Of a DNA stretch of 64,000 bases, positions 48,125 through 56,689 are shown in pieces. The DNA lies in NCBI RefSeq assembly GCF_000614145.1, contig NZ_BAKK01000011.1, forward strand, positions 1-64,000. The letters run 5' to 3'. A program made the position numbers and the translations under genes. Within the stretch, counting starts at the first letter, position 1; every line of letters begins with the position of its first letter. Under the pieces are notes generated by a model. That model made no database searches. It was not told the DNA's origin and saw only the letters and a list, made by a program, of their open reading frames with translations. Source of the stretch: Bacteroides faecichinchillae JCM 17102 (GTDB lineage: Bacteria; Bacteroidota; Bacteroidia; Bacteroidales; Bacteroidaceae).

Positions 48125-48760
48125 TTATTTTCGGCCAAAGTCTGCGGGAATTTCTCCCCATTCTTTGGTCTCCCATTTCATAATACGGGTAGTGTAAGTG
48201 TTTTCTTTAAGCCACTTTTCTGCCCGTTCTATCAATAGGAACAATTGTTCAGTTTCTTCTGTTCGGGGAAGTTTGGTTTTACATTTCTTCTGTCGTACCC
48301 AACTGATAGCATTTACGCTATCACTATAAATTGGCATATCAAATCCTTTTTGTTTTAATAAAGCCAGACCGTGTACGATTGCTAGAAATTCACCTATATT
48401 ATTAGTTCCTTTCATTGGGCCAAAGTGAAAAATTTCCTGTCTGCTTGCTATGTGTACTCCACGATATTCCATAGGGCCAGGATTACCACTGCAAGCTGCA
48501 TCAACAGCTAAGCTATTATCGATTACTGCAGCAGGTAAAATCTCTGGATTTTTCTTTTCGTTTTCAGATTTTTTCTTGGCATTCTTTCCGATATAAACGT
48601 ATGGTGATGTTGCTATGGCATGTTCTGCCTCTTCTCTAGTATCAAATGATTTGTATTTTGCACCATCATACCCTTTTATTTGAAGCTGACATTCTGTCCA
48701 GGATGTATAAATCCCGGGTGTAACGCCTTCCCATACTACATAGTATTTCTGCTTACCCAT
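48125..48760 (-). CDS. RNase HI with N-terminal viroplasmin domain
   Basis: The 211-residue protein (ATG 48760, MGKQKYYVVWEG; an upstream ATG at 48787 is possible) has an N-terminal caulimovirus-viroplasmin-like domain (about 1-50), which in eukaryotic-type RNase H1 binds RNA/DNA hybrids. The linker is Lys/Glu-rich. The RNase H catalytic core runs from about 80 to the end. Catalytic acidic residues are in LAVDAACSGNPG, NNIGEFLAIVHG, IYSDSVNAISWV and the final EIPADFGRK. It removes RNA from DNA hybrids. Confidence 0.92.
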   Translation of the reverse strand: MGKQKYYVVWEGVTPGIYTSWTECQLQIKGYDGAKYKSFDTREEAEHAIATSPYVYIGKNAKKKSENEKKNPEILPAAVIDNSLAVDAACSGNPGPMEYRGVHIASRQEIFHFGPMKGTNNIGEFLAIVHGLALLKQKGFDMPIYSDSVNAISWVRQKKCKTKLPRTEETEQLFLLIERAEKWLKENTYTTRIMKWETKEWGEIPADFGRK

Positions 48761-48803
48761 AGATAATAATTGATCAATTCTGCACATTATTTCTGCGAAG
48801 GTA

Positions 48804-48811
48804 CAAATATA
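48804..48811 (-). promoter_or_regulatory. -7 box of the RNase H gene
   Basis: CAAATATA (TATATTTG on the coding strand) lies 17 bp before ATG 48787 and 44 bp before ATG 48760, making the later start the better fit to a normal leader. Confidence 0.45.
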
Positions 48812-48903
48812 TTCTAAAATCGAACAAGTTGTAGAAGATACTTGTTATAAAAAGACAATAGTTTATGAATATCAGAATAAACCATATAAAGAAAGGAGCT
48901 ATA

Positions 48904-49506
48904 ATGGAAAGAACTTTTGGCGAAGCCGTGAAACATCGTCGGACTTACTATTCAATCACCAACCAATCACCTATTTCGGATGAAGAAATAGAGTGTATCG
49001 TTAATACAGCAGTACGAAATGTACCATCTGCTTTTAATTCTCAGACTACTCGCGTAGTACTATTGTTAGGTGAGTCGCATAAGAAATTATGGCAAATAGT
49101 AAAAGATACATTGAAGAAGATTGTACCGGAGGAAGCTTTTGTGAAAACGGAAGAGAAAATAGACCATTCGTTTGCTTGCGGATATGGCACAGTACTTTTC
49201 TTTGAAGATCAACTCATTGTAAAAGAGCTACAGAAGGCTTTTCCTGCTTATCAGGATAAATTCCCGGAATGGTCATTCCAGACTTCAGGGATGCATCAAT
49301 TTGTTATCTGGACAATGCTCGAAGATGTTGGTTTGGGAGTATCCTTGCAACATTATAATCCGTTGATTGATGATGAAGTACGACGTACTTGGCATTTACC
49401 GGAACATTGGCATTTGATTGCGGAAATGCCATTCGGAACTCCTGTTCAAGGACCGGGTGAAAAAGAATATTTGCCATTGGAAGACCGGGTGAAGATTTTT
49501 AGATAA
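48904..49506 (+). CDS. Nitroreductase-family FMN enzyme
   Basis: The 200-residue protein has EAVKHRRTYYSI and VPSAFNSQTTRVVLL (FMN-binding region), SFQTSGMHQFVIWTMLEDVGLGVSLQHYNPLI and ends EMPFGTPVQGPGEKEY, the pattern of the small nitroreductase/FMN-dependent oxidoreductase subgroup. ATG 48904 follows a good ribosome-binding site (AAAGGAG, 8 bp away), better than the ATG 39 bp upstream. Substrate unknown. Single gene, divergent from RNase H. Confidence 0.9.
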   Translation: MERTFGEAVKHRRTYYSITNQSPISDEEIECIVNTAVRNVPSAFNSQTTRVVLLLGESHKKLWQIVKDTLKKIVPEEAFVKTEEKIDHSFACGYGTVLFFEDQLIVKELQKAFPAYQDKFPEWSFQTSGMHQFVIWTMLEDVGLGVSLQHYNPLIDDEVRRTWHLPEHWHLIAEMPFGTPVQGPGEKEYLPLEDRVKIFR

Positions 49507-49555
49507 ATATCTAAGAAATTGAGGTATTAAATGCTAGAAGGGTGTCAGGACTAAA

Positions 49556-49606
49556 ATCTGTTATCATTTCGCTTCGTCATTCTTCGCTTCGTACTGGATA
49601 ACAGAT
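49556..49606 (+). repeat. Inverted repeat after the nitroreductase gene
   Basis: Arms ATCTGTTATC (49556-49565) and GATAACAGAT (49597-49606) are perfect over 10 bp. The loop holds TTCGCTTCGT twice. There is no T-tract, so it is a weak terminator candidate. Confidence 0.5.
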
Positions 49607-49790
49607 AAATTTGATTTATAATATAGTATAATATCAACTAATTATAGTATAGTACTTATCTTTATATTTCAGTTAAATAGTTGCGTGTATAATTGCGTAA
49701 TCTCCTATATATAAAAGACAATAAACCGTTTGCTTGGTTGTTTTGAAGCTTCAGTTAATATCTTTTTGAGAGGATAAAGTATCGTTTTAC

Positions 49791-49878
49791 GTACATGCTC
49801 CCATGGTTCCATGTACGTGATCCTTTGGGCTTTCGTACATCATCCGAATGGTTCACGTACGTGAAACGAGAATATATT
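49791..49878. repeat. 22-bp periodic GTAC array
   Basis: GTAC occurs at 49791, 49813, 49835 and 49857, exactly 22 bp apart. The units share GTAC followed by [AG]T, then TCC and TGG at fixed offsets in three of them. The second and fourth sites sit in larger dyads (ATGTACGTG and CACGTACGTG). Confidence 0.85.
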
Positions 49879-49911
49879 CCTTGCGAAAGACACTAGTCGA
49901 GCCTTGTCTGT

Positions 49912-50073
49912 ATGTTAAGGTTAGCAGTATTTGTTCTACTCTATGCCTTATCGGTTGAGGTAGCATTTCTAGCAATTTATAAAAAAACAAGTAATGTAAT
50001 GGTTGCACATTATGGTTTTATGAGCAAACCCGATGTGAATGGAGTGGCAAACTCTCAACTTGACGTCTTTTAA
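49912..50073 (+). CDS. Possible 53-residue membrane peptide
   Basis: Frame from ATG 49912 to TAA 50073. The first 23 residues are hydrophobic (MLRLAVFVLLYALSVEVAFL), followed by a basic stretch and a polar tail. No ribosome-binding site or promoter box is evident and no family is recognised. It may be chance in an AT-rich gap. Confidence 0.25.
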   Translation: MLRLAVFVLLYALSVEVAFLAIYKKTSNVMVAHYGFMSKPDVNGVANSQLDVF

Positions 50074-50164
50074 ATTGTATCTTATGACTCGGGAAATAAT
50101 TATAGAATTATGTGTTTATGTGCTGGATATTAGATTGTTAACCGATTAAATAGCAAGATAAAAG

Positions 50165-50208
50165 TGACAATAGAGATGTCTTGAACTTTTATTGTCACTC
50201 TATTGTCA
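50165..50208. repeat. TGACAATAGAG inverted repeat
   Basis: Perfect 11-bp arms (50165-50175 and 50198-50208). Further copies of TGACAA lie at 50271-50286, so the core recurs at least three times in this gap. Confidence 0.5.
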
Positions 50209-50557
50209 TCTATTTATTATCATCAAATTGTTATTGATTATCAGAGGTTTAATGCCGGAAAGTGACAAATGACAATAAATAACCACTTTTTTTCTCTAAG
50301 CTCCAGAACTCAAATTTTTGGTTTTCATTCGTTTCGCGTTTTTGTTCGAGATATAAATTAATTGTTCTAAGTATGAGGCGTAAGTTTGTTTATCTTATAC
50401 AACCGAAGAGTAATACACTCTATTTATAGACAAGTATCTATATAATCACTATATATTGAATAATAAAAAATAGCGAAAAGTGAGGCATAGCAAAGTCAAA
50501 TCTTGTATCTCAGTTGAGAATTATTCATTATTCATTATCCATTATCCATTAAATGAT

Positions 50558-50565
50558 TAATTTTG
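50558..50565 (+). promoter_or_regulatory. -7 box of aroK
   Basis: TAATTTTG matches TAnnTTTG, 19 bp before ATG 50585. Confidence 0.5.
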
Positions 50566-50584
50566 TGAGCAAAATTAGTCATTT

Positions 50585-51112
50585 ATGGTTCGTATATTCC
50601 TGACCGGTTATATGGGTGCCGGTAAAACAACCTTAGGTAAAGCATTTGCCCGTAAGCTCAATATACCATTCATTGATTTGGATTGGTATATTGAAGAACG
50701 TTTTCATAAAACTGTAGGAGAGTTGTTCATAGAACGTGGTGAAGCTGGTTTCCGGGAGTTAGAAAGAAATATGCTTCATGAGGTAGCCGAGTTTGAGAAT
50801 GTGGTTATTTCTACAGGAGGAGGTGCTCCTTGTTTTTTTGATAACATGGAGTTTATGAATCGAGCAGGAAAGACTGTTTTTCTGGATGTTCATCCGGATA
50901 TTCTTTTTCGTCGTTTGCGTATTGCCAAACAACAACGTCCTATTCTTCAAGGAAAACAGGATGATGAACTGAAAGCGTTTATTATTCAGGCGCTTGAAAG
51001 AAGGTCCTCATTTTATACACAAGCTCAGTATATTTTCAATGCTGAAGAATTGGAAGATCGTCACCAAATTGAAGCTTCGGTGAAACGTTTGCAGGAATTG
51101 CTGGGATTATAG
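50585..51112 (+). CDS. aroK: Shikimate kinase
   Basis: The 175-residue enzyme phosphorylates shikimate in aromatic amino-acid synthesis. Walker A is GYMGAGKTTLG (8-18). DLDWYIEER provides the shikimate-binding Asp, and ISTGGGAPC the glycine-rich motif. Length and motifs are standard. It sits just after the 1.1-kb repeat-bearing gap and upstream of the Sel1-repeat gene. Confidence 0.95.
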   Translation: MVRIFLTGYMGAGKTTLGKAFARKLNIPFIDLDWYIEERFHKTVGELFIERGEAGFRELERNMLHEVAEFENVVISTGGGAPCFFDNMEFMNRAGKTVFLDVHPDILFRRLRIAKQQRPILQGKQDDELKAFIIQALERRSSFYTQAQYIFNAEELEDRHQIEASVKRLQELLGL

Positions 51113-51270
51113 ACTATAAGGGGATAACTAAGAACTATTTTGGGTTGTCCATGTCCTTTTTGGGTTCTCTTTTTTTGTTCATTCAGTCAATATTAGTAAA
51201 TTGCACTCGCAATACGGCTTCATTGCTCGTTGTATGTTATTACTAACAAAGTGAGATAAAACTAATAATC

Positions 51271-53766
51271 ATGAGAACTTTACAAGAGAGATTCGAGGAA
51301 CTATCCGATCGGATAAAAATATCCGGGAAACCTGCGGCAGAATGGTTTCCTAAATATACAACTACTTCTTTGTTGAATGCTGAAAATTGGTGGGAAGCAC
51401 TTGCCGTATGTGAGTATGCGCTAGATACCAAGGAGGATGAGAAACTGACTGAACATTTTTTTGAACTCATATTCAGTGCGTTCGATTGTAATGTAGAAGT
51501 TGACTTGAATGAGGAAGAATATGCTTTCTGGTGGGGGAAAGTGATGCAGGTGTGTGACCGGGTAGCAGAGTTTAGCGGAGCGGGATGGGCGCAGAAAGGT
51601 GCTCAGTATTCCGAAGCTCGTTATGGGGTACGTGATATGAAATATCTTTTTCCATATTATGAGAAAGCAGCTGCAATGGGTTGGGCGGAAGCGGAGGCTA
51701 CCGTTGCTTATTGGTTTTATATGGGATTTTATTGCGATCAAGATCAGAAAGAGGGCGAACGTCGTTTTGCTGCTCTTTCTTCTCCCGAGGCTATCTACTG
51801 GGGAAAATATTATCATGCTTTTATAGAAGAATTTACCGGAAATAAGGAAAAGGCTTTGGATATGCGTCAGGAATTGCTTGGCGAACTCCCGGAAGGACAT
51901 CGTTTGCGTGCGCATATATATGCTGCTTTGGGCGATATGCTCGATCGGGAAGAAGGGAATGTGGCAGAAGAAGCTGCTTACTTCGAGAAGTCTTTGGAAA
52001 TAGTTCCTAATTTATATTCACTTAAAAACTTGGCAACCCTTTATTTCCGCTATCCAGAGCTTGGTAAGCCGAAAGAGTTAGCTTTTGAATTGTGGGAGAA
52101 AGCCTGGCATGCAGGTGTATGGTCTGCTGCTAATTTCCTGGGGTTTAATTATCAGGAAGAGGAGTGGCTGGATATGCCTAAAGCTATTGAGTGGCTGGAA
52201 AAAGGGATGCTTTATGGTGAGTCTTATAGCGCATACGAGTTAGCCTTGATTTATCTTTATAATGATGACTATAAGAACGTTGAACGTGGATTAATGTGCA
52301 TGGAACGCTGTGTGGAGGATAATTATGTTGAGGGGTACGAGGGGCTTGCTAATGTTTATTTCAAAGGAGAACTGGTAAAACAAGATATTGCTCGTGCCAG
52401 TCAGTTATTGGAAAAAGCAGTGGCTTTGGGTTCTGGAAATGCAGCATATCGGCTTGGCTGGATGTATGAGCATGGATTCTTATCAGAAGAACCCGATTAT
52501 ATGAAAGCGATGACTAGTTATGAAAAGGCAGCTTCATTAGGGAATGCGGACGGGTATTGTCGTGCGGCACTTTATTTAGCTAATGGATATGCCGGTGTAA
52601 AAGATGCAGAGAAATCGAAGGAGTATTATGAAAAAGCAGCTGAGATGGGTGCTTGTTTTGCGTTGGTAGAACTTGCTTTTTTATATGAGAACGGTGACGG
52701 AGTAGAGAAAGATTATAAGAAAGCTTTTGAACTACTTCATAAAGCAGCTCAGGATGAATATCCTTATGCAATGTATCGAATCGGCCTTTATATGGAAAAA
52801 GGGGTTGTCAGTGAACCCCAGTTGGAGGAAGCCTTCAACTGGTATCAGAAAGCCGCGGAAGCTGGTGATGTGGACGCTATTTTTGCTTTGGGACGTTGCT
52901 ATAAGAATGGTTTTGGTATTGACGAAAATATGGACAAAGCGTTGGAATGGTTTGCCAAAGGAGCAGAAAGAGAAGAGCCTCGTTGTCTTACAGAGTTAGG
53001 AATGGCTTATGAGAATGGTAGTGGCGTGGAAGAGAATCCTAACAAGGCGGTAGAATATATGAAGCAAGCAGCTGATATGGACTATGGTTATGCCCAATTT
53101 AAGATGGGAGATTATTTTCTCTTTGGTTACGGGCCATGTCTGGAAGATAATAAGCAAGCAGTAGAATGGTATGAAAAAGCTATTGCTAATGAAATACCTT
53201 TGGCTATGATTCGTATGGGTGAATACTATTTGTATGATTACGATAAACTGAATGAATCGGAAAAAGCTTTTGGCTATTTCAAAAAAGCTGCAGAATATGA
53301 ATGGTATAGTGAAGGTATAGGTATCTGTTATGAGATGGGAATCGGTGTAGAAGATAATGAGGCAGAAGCCTTTAAGTATTATACACTTGCTGCAAATAAT
53401 GGCAATGTTACGAGTATGTATCGTACCGGACTTTGCTATTACAATGGAGTAGGTGTAAAAGAGAATTATACAGAAGCTTACCGTTGGTTTAACGATGCAG
53501 TTGGAAATGAAAGTATACCTGCAACTTATTATTTGGGTAAAATGATGATGTATGGTGAGGGATGTACTCCTGATCCTGTTACGGGTATTCAATGGCTGCA
53601 AAAAGCAGCAGAAAATGGCAGTGATAAAGCGCAGTTTGAATTGGGCAATGCCTATCTGATGGGAAATGGTGTGGAAGAAAATGATGGGATTGCGATGGAA
53701 TGGTTTGAGAAAGCTGCAGAGAATGGCAACGAGAAAGCGCTGAAAATCACAGGAAGAAGAAAATAA
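51271..53766 (+). CDS. Large Sel1-repeat protein
   Basis: The 831-residue protein has no signal peptide or membrane segment. From about residue 130 onward it consists largely of Sel1-like repeats, a TPR subgroup with pattern A..LG..Y..G.GV..d...A..w..kAA..G...A; clear copies are AMTSYEKAASLGNADGYC, AFELLHKAAQDEYPYAMYRI and GIQWLQKAAENGSDKAQFEL. Such solenoids serve as protein-binding scaffolds. It is 8 bp upstream of the Hsp90-like gene, so the scaffold and the ATPase are almost certainly co-expressed. Partner and role unknown. Confidence 0.9.
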   Translation: MRTLQERFEELSDRIKISGKPAAEWFPKYTTTSLLNAENWWEALAVCEYALDTKEDEKLTEHFFELIFSAFDCNVEVDLNEEEYAFWWGKVMQVCDRVAEFSGAGWAQKGAQYSEARYGVRDMKYLFPYYEKAAAMGWAEAEATVAYWFYMGFYCDQDQKEGERRFAALSSPEAIYWGKYYHAFIEEFTGNKEKALDMRQELLGELPEGHRLRAHIYAALGDMLDREEGNVAEEAAYFEKSLEIVPNLYSLKNLATLYFRYPELGKPKELAFELWEKAWHAGVWSAANFLGFNYQEEEWLDMPKAIEWLEKGMLYGESYSAYELALIYLYNDDYKNVERGLMCMERCVEDNYVEGYEGLANVYFKGELVKQDIARASQLLEKAVALGSGNAAYRLGWMYEHGFLSEEPDYMKAMTSYEKAASLGNADGYCRAALYLANGYAGVKDAEKSKEYYEKAAEMGACFALVELAFLYENGDGVEKDYKKAFELLHKAAQDEYPYAMYRIGLYMEKGVVSEPQLEEAFNWYQKAAEAGDVDAIFALGRCYKNGFGIDENMDKALEWFAKGAEREEPRCLTELGMAYENGSGVEENPNKAVEYMKQAADMDYGYAQFKMGDYFLFGYGPCLEDNKQAVEWYEKAIANEIPLAMIRMGEYYLYDYDKLNESEKAFGYFKKAAEYEWYSEGIGICYEMGIGVEDNEAEAFKYYTLAANNGNVTSMYRTGLCYYNGVGVKENYTEAYRWFNDAVGNESIPATYYLGKMMMYGEGCTPDPVTGIQWLQKAAENGSDKAQFELGNAYLMGNGVEENDGIAMEWFEKAAENGNEKALKITGRRK

Positions 53767-53774
53767 CGAAAAGA

Positions 53775-55541
53775 ATGGAGAAGGAAGATAATAATCTGTT
53801 TCAGGTCAATCTTAAAGGAATGATTGCCCTGTTGTCGGAACACATTTATAGTAATCCAAATACATTTGTCCGCGAGCTGCTACAAAATTGTGTGGATGCT
53901 ATCAAGGTGTTACGTAATATCGACGAGGGTTATAATGGTCGTATTGATGTATTTCTCAATGAAGACGGAACTACCGTGTTTCAAGATAATGGCATCGGAC
54001 TAAAAGAAGAAGAGGTTTATCGTTTCCTTACTGTGATTGGTGAAAGCTCGAAACGGGATACACCTGATGCAGATGATTTTATTGGGAGATTTGGTATTGG
54101 TTTGCTATCATGCTTTGTTGTAACAAACGAAATTAAAGTAGAGAGCCAATCGGCTATGGGCGGACAACCTGTCTGTTGGTGTGGTAAGGTAGACGGTACA
54201 TATCAGATGACTTTTCCTGATGAAGAATTAGCCATAGGATCACGTGTCATTTTACATCCGAAAAATGAATGGACTCACCTCTTTGATTATGAAAGTTTTA
54301 AGAAGATATTAACCAATTATGGTGAAATATTGCCTTATCCTATTTATTTGCATCATCAGGGAGAGGAAGAATTGATAAATACGCCATGCCCGATATGGTT
54401 GAATCCGAAAGTAACTCGTAAAGAACTGCTTGATCATGGTGCAAAAGTCTTTCACTCATCTGCTTTAGATGTGTTTCGTATACATACTGAAAGCGGGAAA
54501 GTGGATGGAGTATTATATGTCTTACCTTTTCGAACTCAGTTTTCCGTACGCAATTCTCATAAAGTATATCTAAAGCGAATGTTATTGAGCGAAGATGACT
54601 GTAATCTTCTTCCATCATGGGCATTCTTCATTCGTTGTCTAGTTAATGCAGATGGTCTATTGTCTACAGCGTCAAGAGAATCTTTTGTGAGCAATGACTT
54701 ATTGAAAGATGCCCGGAAGGAGATTGGAATAGCTATTAAAGATTATTTGCGTGGATTGATTCAAAATGACCGTCCTATGTTTAATAAGATGCTGGAAGTT
54801 CATCATTTCCATATTAAAGCAATTGCGTCGGAAGATAATGAAATGCTTCGTTTGTTTATGGATTATCTTCCTTTTGAGACGAATAGGGGAATGCGTAGCT
54901 TTGGAAATATCCGTTCGGTAAATAATGTGATCTGCTATACACGAAATTTGGAAGATTTCCGGCAGGTGCGACGAATAGCAGGAGCACAAGGATGGCTGGT
55001 TGTAAATGCAGCTTATACTTTTGATGAAACTTTACTGAAAAAATATGTTCGTCTAAATCCGGAACTAACATTGGATGAGATTTCTCCTTCTCGTTTATTG
55101 GAACAGTTTGGTGAGGTAGCACCGAATAAAGAATATCGGTCATTCGAAGCTAAGGCAAATGAATTGTTGAAACGCTTTGGCTGTATCTGTTGCTTGAAAC
55201 ATTTCACTCCCGTAGATACTCCGGTTATATTTGTTGCCGAAGAGAAAGAAAGTACAACTAAATCTGCTAACAACCCTCTGATGGCTGTTTTAGGCACTGT
55301 TAATTCGGGAAAACAGCTTCCACCGACTTTAACCTTTAATGCTGATAATGAGATGGTGCAGACATTGTTGAAAATACAGGATGATAATAAGCTGTTCCAG
55401 CATGTAGTACATATATTATATGTGCAATCGCTCCTTCAAGGTAAATATACAGTGAACAGTGAGGAAATGGAACTTTTTAACCATTCGCTATGTGAACTGA
55501 TGACTGCAAAAATGAATGATTTTATAAACTTTTTGAATTAA
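53775..55541 (+). CDS. Hsp90-like GHKL ATPase (divergent)
   Basis: The 588-residue protein has an N-terminal Hsp90-type ATP-binding fold: SEHIYSNPNTFVRELLQNCVDA-type motif with E34, N38 and D41, DNGIGL at 71-76 and GRFGIGLLSCF at about 104-114. It ends without a MEEVD tail and is shorter than canonical HtpG (about 625-685). It is therefore classed with the Hsp90-family proteins of unknown client rather than as htpG itself. It lies between the Sel1-repeat gene and a helical-repeat gene with gaps of 8 and 7 bp, so the likely unit is an Hsp90-like motor plus two repeat scaffolds. Function is unassigned. Confidence 0.9.
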   Translation: MEKEDNNLFQVNLKGMIALLSEHIYSNPNTFVRELLQNCVDAIKVLRNIDEGYNGRIDVFLNEDGTTVFQDNGIGLKEEEVYRFLTVIGESSKRDTPDADDFIGRFGIGLLSCFVVTNEIKVESQSAMGGQPVCWCGKVDGTYQMTFPDEELAIGSRVILHPKNEWTHLFDYESFKKILTNYGEILPYPIYLHHQGEEELINTPCPIWLNPKVTRKELLDHGAKVFHSSALDVFRIHTESGKVDGVLYVLPFRTQFSVRNSHKVYLKRMLLSEDDCNLLPSWAFFIRCLVNADGLLSTASRESFVSNDLLKDARKEIGIAIKDYLRGLIQNDRPMFNKMLEVHHFHIKAIASEDNEMLRLFMDYLPFETNRGMRSFGNIRSVNNVICYTRNLEDFRQVRRIAGAQGWLVVNAAYTFDETLLKKYVRLNPELTLDEISPSRLLEQFGEVAPNKEYRSFEAKANELLKRFGCICCLKHFTPVDTPVIFVAEEKESTTKSANNPLMAVLGTVNSGKQLPPTLTFNADNEMVQTLLKIQDDNKLFQHVVHILYVQSLLQGKYTVNSEEMELFNHSLCELMTAKMNDFINFLN

Positions 55542-55548
55542 ATGACCG

Positions 55549-56619
55549 ATGAGATATACACTTGAAATACAGAAATTGTTGTTGCAGACACAAAACCAAA
55601 ATTTACATCCGCGTGAGAAAGCTAGTTTGCTGAAGGAAGCCATTCGGATTGCCGATGAGAATGAAGATGTGTCATGGGCAGTAGAAATGCGTTTGGATTT
55701 GATTTACGAGTTGAATCTCCTTTCTGCTGACGCAGAAGAAATTGCTGTTTTTTCGAAGATACTGGATGATTATGAGAGTCATAAAGATCAGATAAATGAG
55801 GATGATCTGCTTTGGAAATATAAATGGATCTGGGCTTGTACATTTGACTTGCCGGATATCCCTATGGAGCAGATAAAAGCAGTAGGAGCAGATTATAAGA
55901 CTCGCATTCAAAGAAATGGTTATTCATTACGGAGTTATTATCACCGGTGGTCAGTGGAATATACCCGAATGCGTCAATATGATCTGGCTAAAGAATATAT
56001 AGATAAAATGTTGGCAGAAAAGATAGATGATCAGTCTTGTGAGGCTTGTGAATTGAACTTCATGTTGGACTATTATCTTGAGACGGGACAGTTTGATGAG
56101 GCTTATAATCGGGCACAACCATTGATAAGCAAACAGACATCCTGTTATGAAGCCAATTTGCGCGCATACCTGAAACTAGCTTATTATGCACAAAAAGCAG
56201 GAAAACCAGAGATTGCTGCCGATATGTGTACGCGTGCTGAAGAAGGATTGGTTGGCCGAGAGAAGGATGAATATATGTTACTTTATCTGGGTTTGTTTAT
56301 TGCCTATTACTTCATGATAGATTCCAAAAGAGGATGGGAATACGCCGAACGTTGTATTGGTTGGAGTTTGCAAACCAATCAATTGAAGAAATATCGGTTT
56401 TCGTGTGATATGGTAGAAGCCTTAAAATACGAATCTCGTCCGCAAGTTAGCTTGAATCTACCAGAAGAGTTTCCATTGTATTGCCCGGAAGGGGTGTATA
56501 ATGTGAAAGAATTGAGGGATTATTTTTATAGTCAGGCTGAAGATTTAGCACTCCGGTATGATGCCCGTAATGCAAACAATGGATATATGGACCGATTGAA
56601 AGAAATAATATTCAATTAA
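55549..56619 (+). CDS. Helical-repeat (TPR-like) hypothetical protein
   Basis: The 356-residue soluble protein has no named domain that I recognise. Its composition (A/E/L/Y-rich, repeated helix pairs such as YDLAKEYIDKMLAEK and GQFDEAYNRAQPLISK) suggests TPR-like solenoids. It follows the Hsp90-like gene by 7 bp and ends before the speA promoter, completing a three-gene operon. A co-chaperone or client adaptor role is inferred from context only. Confidence 0.75.
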   Translation: MRYTLEIQKLLLQTQNQNLHPREKASLLKEAIRIADENEDVSWAVEMRLDLIYELNLLSADAEEIAVFSKILDDYESHKDQINEDDLLWKYKWIWACTFDLPDIPMEQIKAVGADYKTRIQRNGYSLRSYYHRWSVEYTRMRQYDLAKEYIDKMLAEKIDDQSCEACELNFMLDYYLETGQFDEAYNRAQPLISKQTSCYEANLRAYLKLAYYAQKAGKPEIAADMCTRAEEGLVGREKDEYMLLYLGLFIAYYFMIDSKRGWEYAERCIGWSLQTNQLKKYRFSCDMVEALKYESRPQVSLNLPEEFPLYCPEGVYNVKELRDYFYSQAEDLALRYDARNANNGYMDRLKEIIFN

Positions 56620-56642
56620 TTGGCAACCTGTAGATAAATCTG

Positions 56643-56650
56643 TATTTTTG
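56643..56650 (+). promoter_or_regulatory. -7 box of speA
   Basis: TATTTTTG matches TAnnTTTG and lies 39 bp before ATG 56690; the TTG 42 bp upstream of that ATG falls inside this box. Confidence 0.5.
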
Positions 56651-56689
56651 TCGACTAATTATTTACTAAAAACACTGAATAACAGAAAA

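Larger units (their letters stand above)
49507..50584. other. 1.08-kb gap with repeats and a possible small ORF
   Basis: The gap holds an inverted repeat (49556-49606), a 22-bp periodic GTAC array (49791-49878), a possible 53-codon frame (49912-50073), an 11-bp inverted repeat (50165-50208) and a run of CATTATTCATTATCC-type repeats (50521-50550) just before the aroK promoter. Confidence 0.6.

Noticed and set aside
52996-53601. 201-residue minus-strand frame opposite the Sel1-repeat gene
   Set aside because: The repeated codons of the Sel1 gene keep the complementary frame open. No family recognised.
53775-55541. Naming the Hsp90-like gene htpG
   Set aside because: ATP-binding motifs fit, but the protein is shorter and divergent in the middle and C-terminal parts; no basis for calling it the main chaperone.
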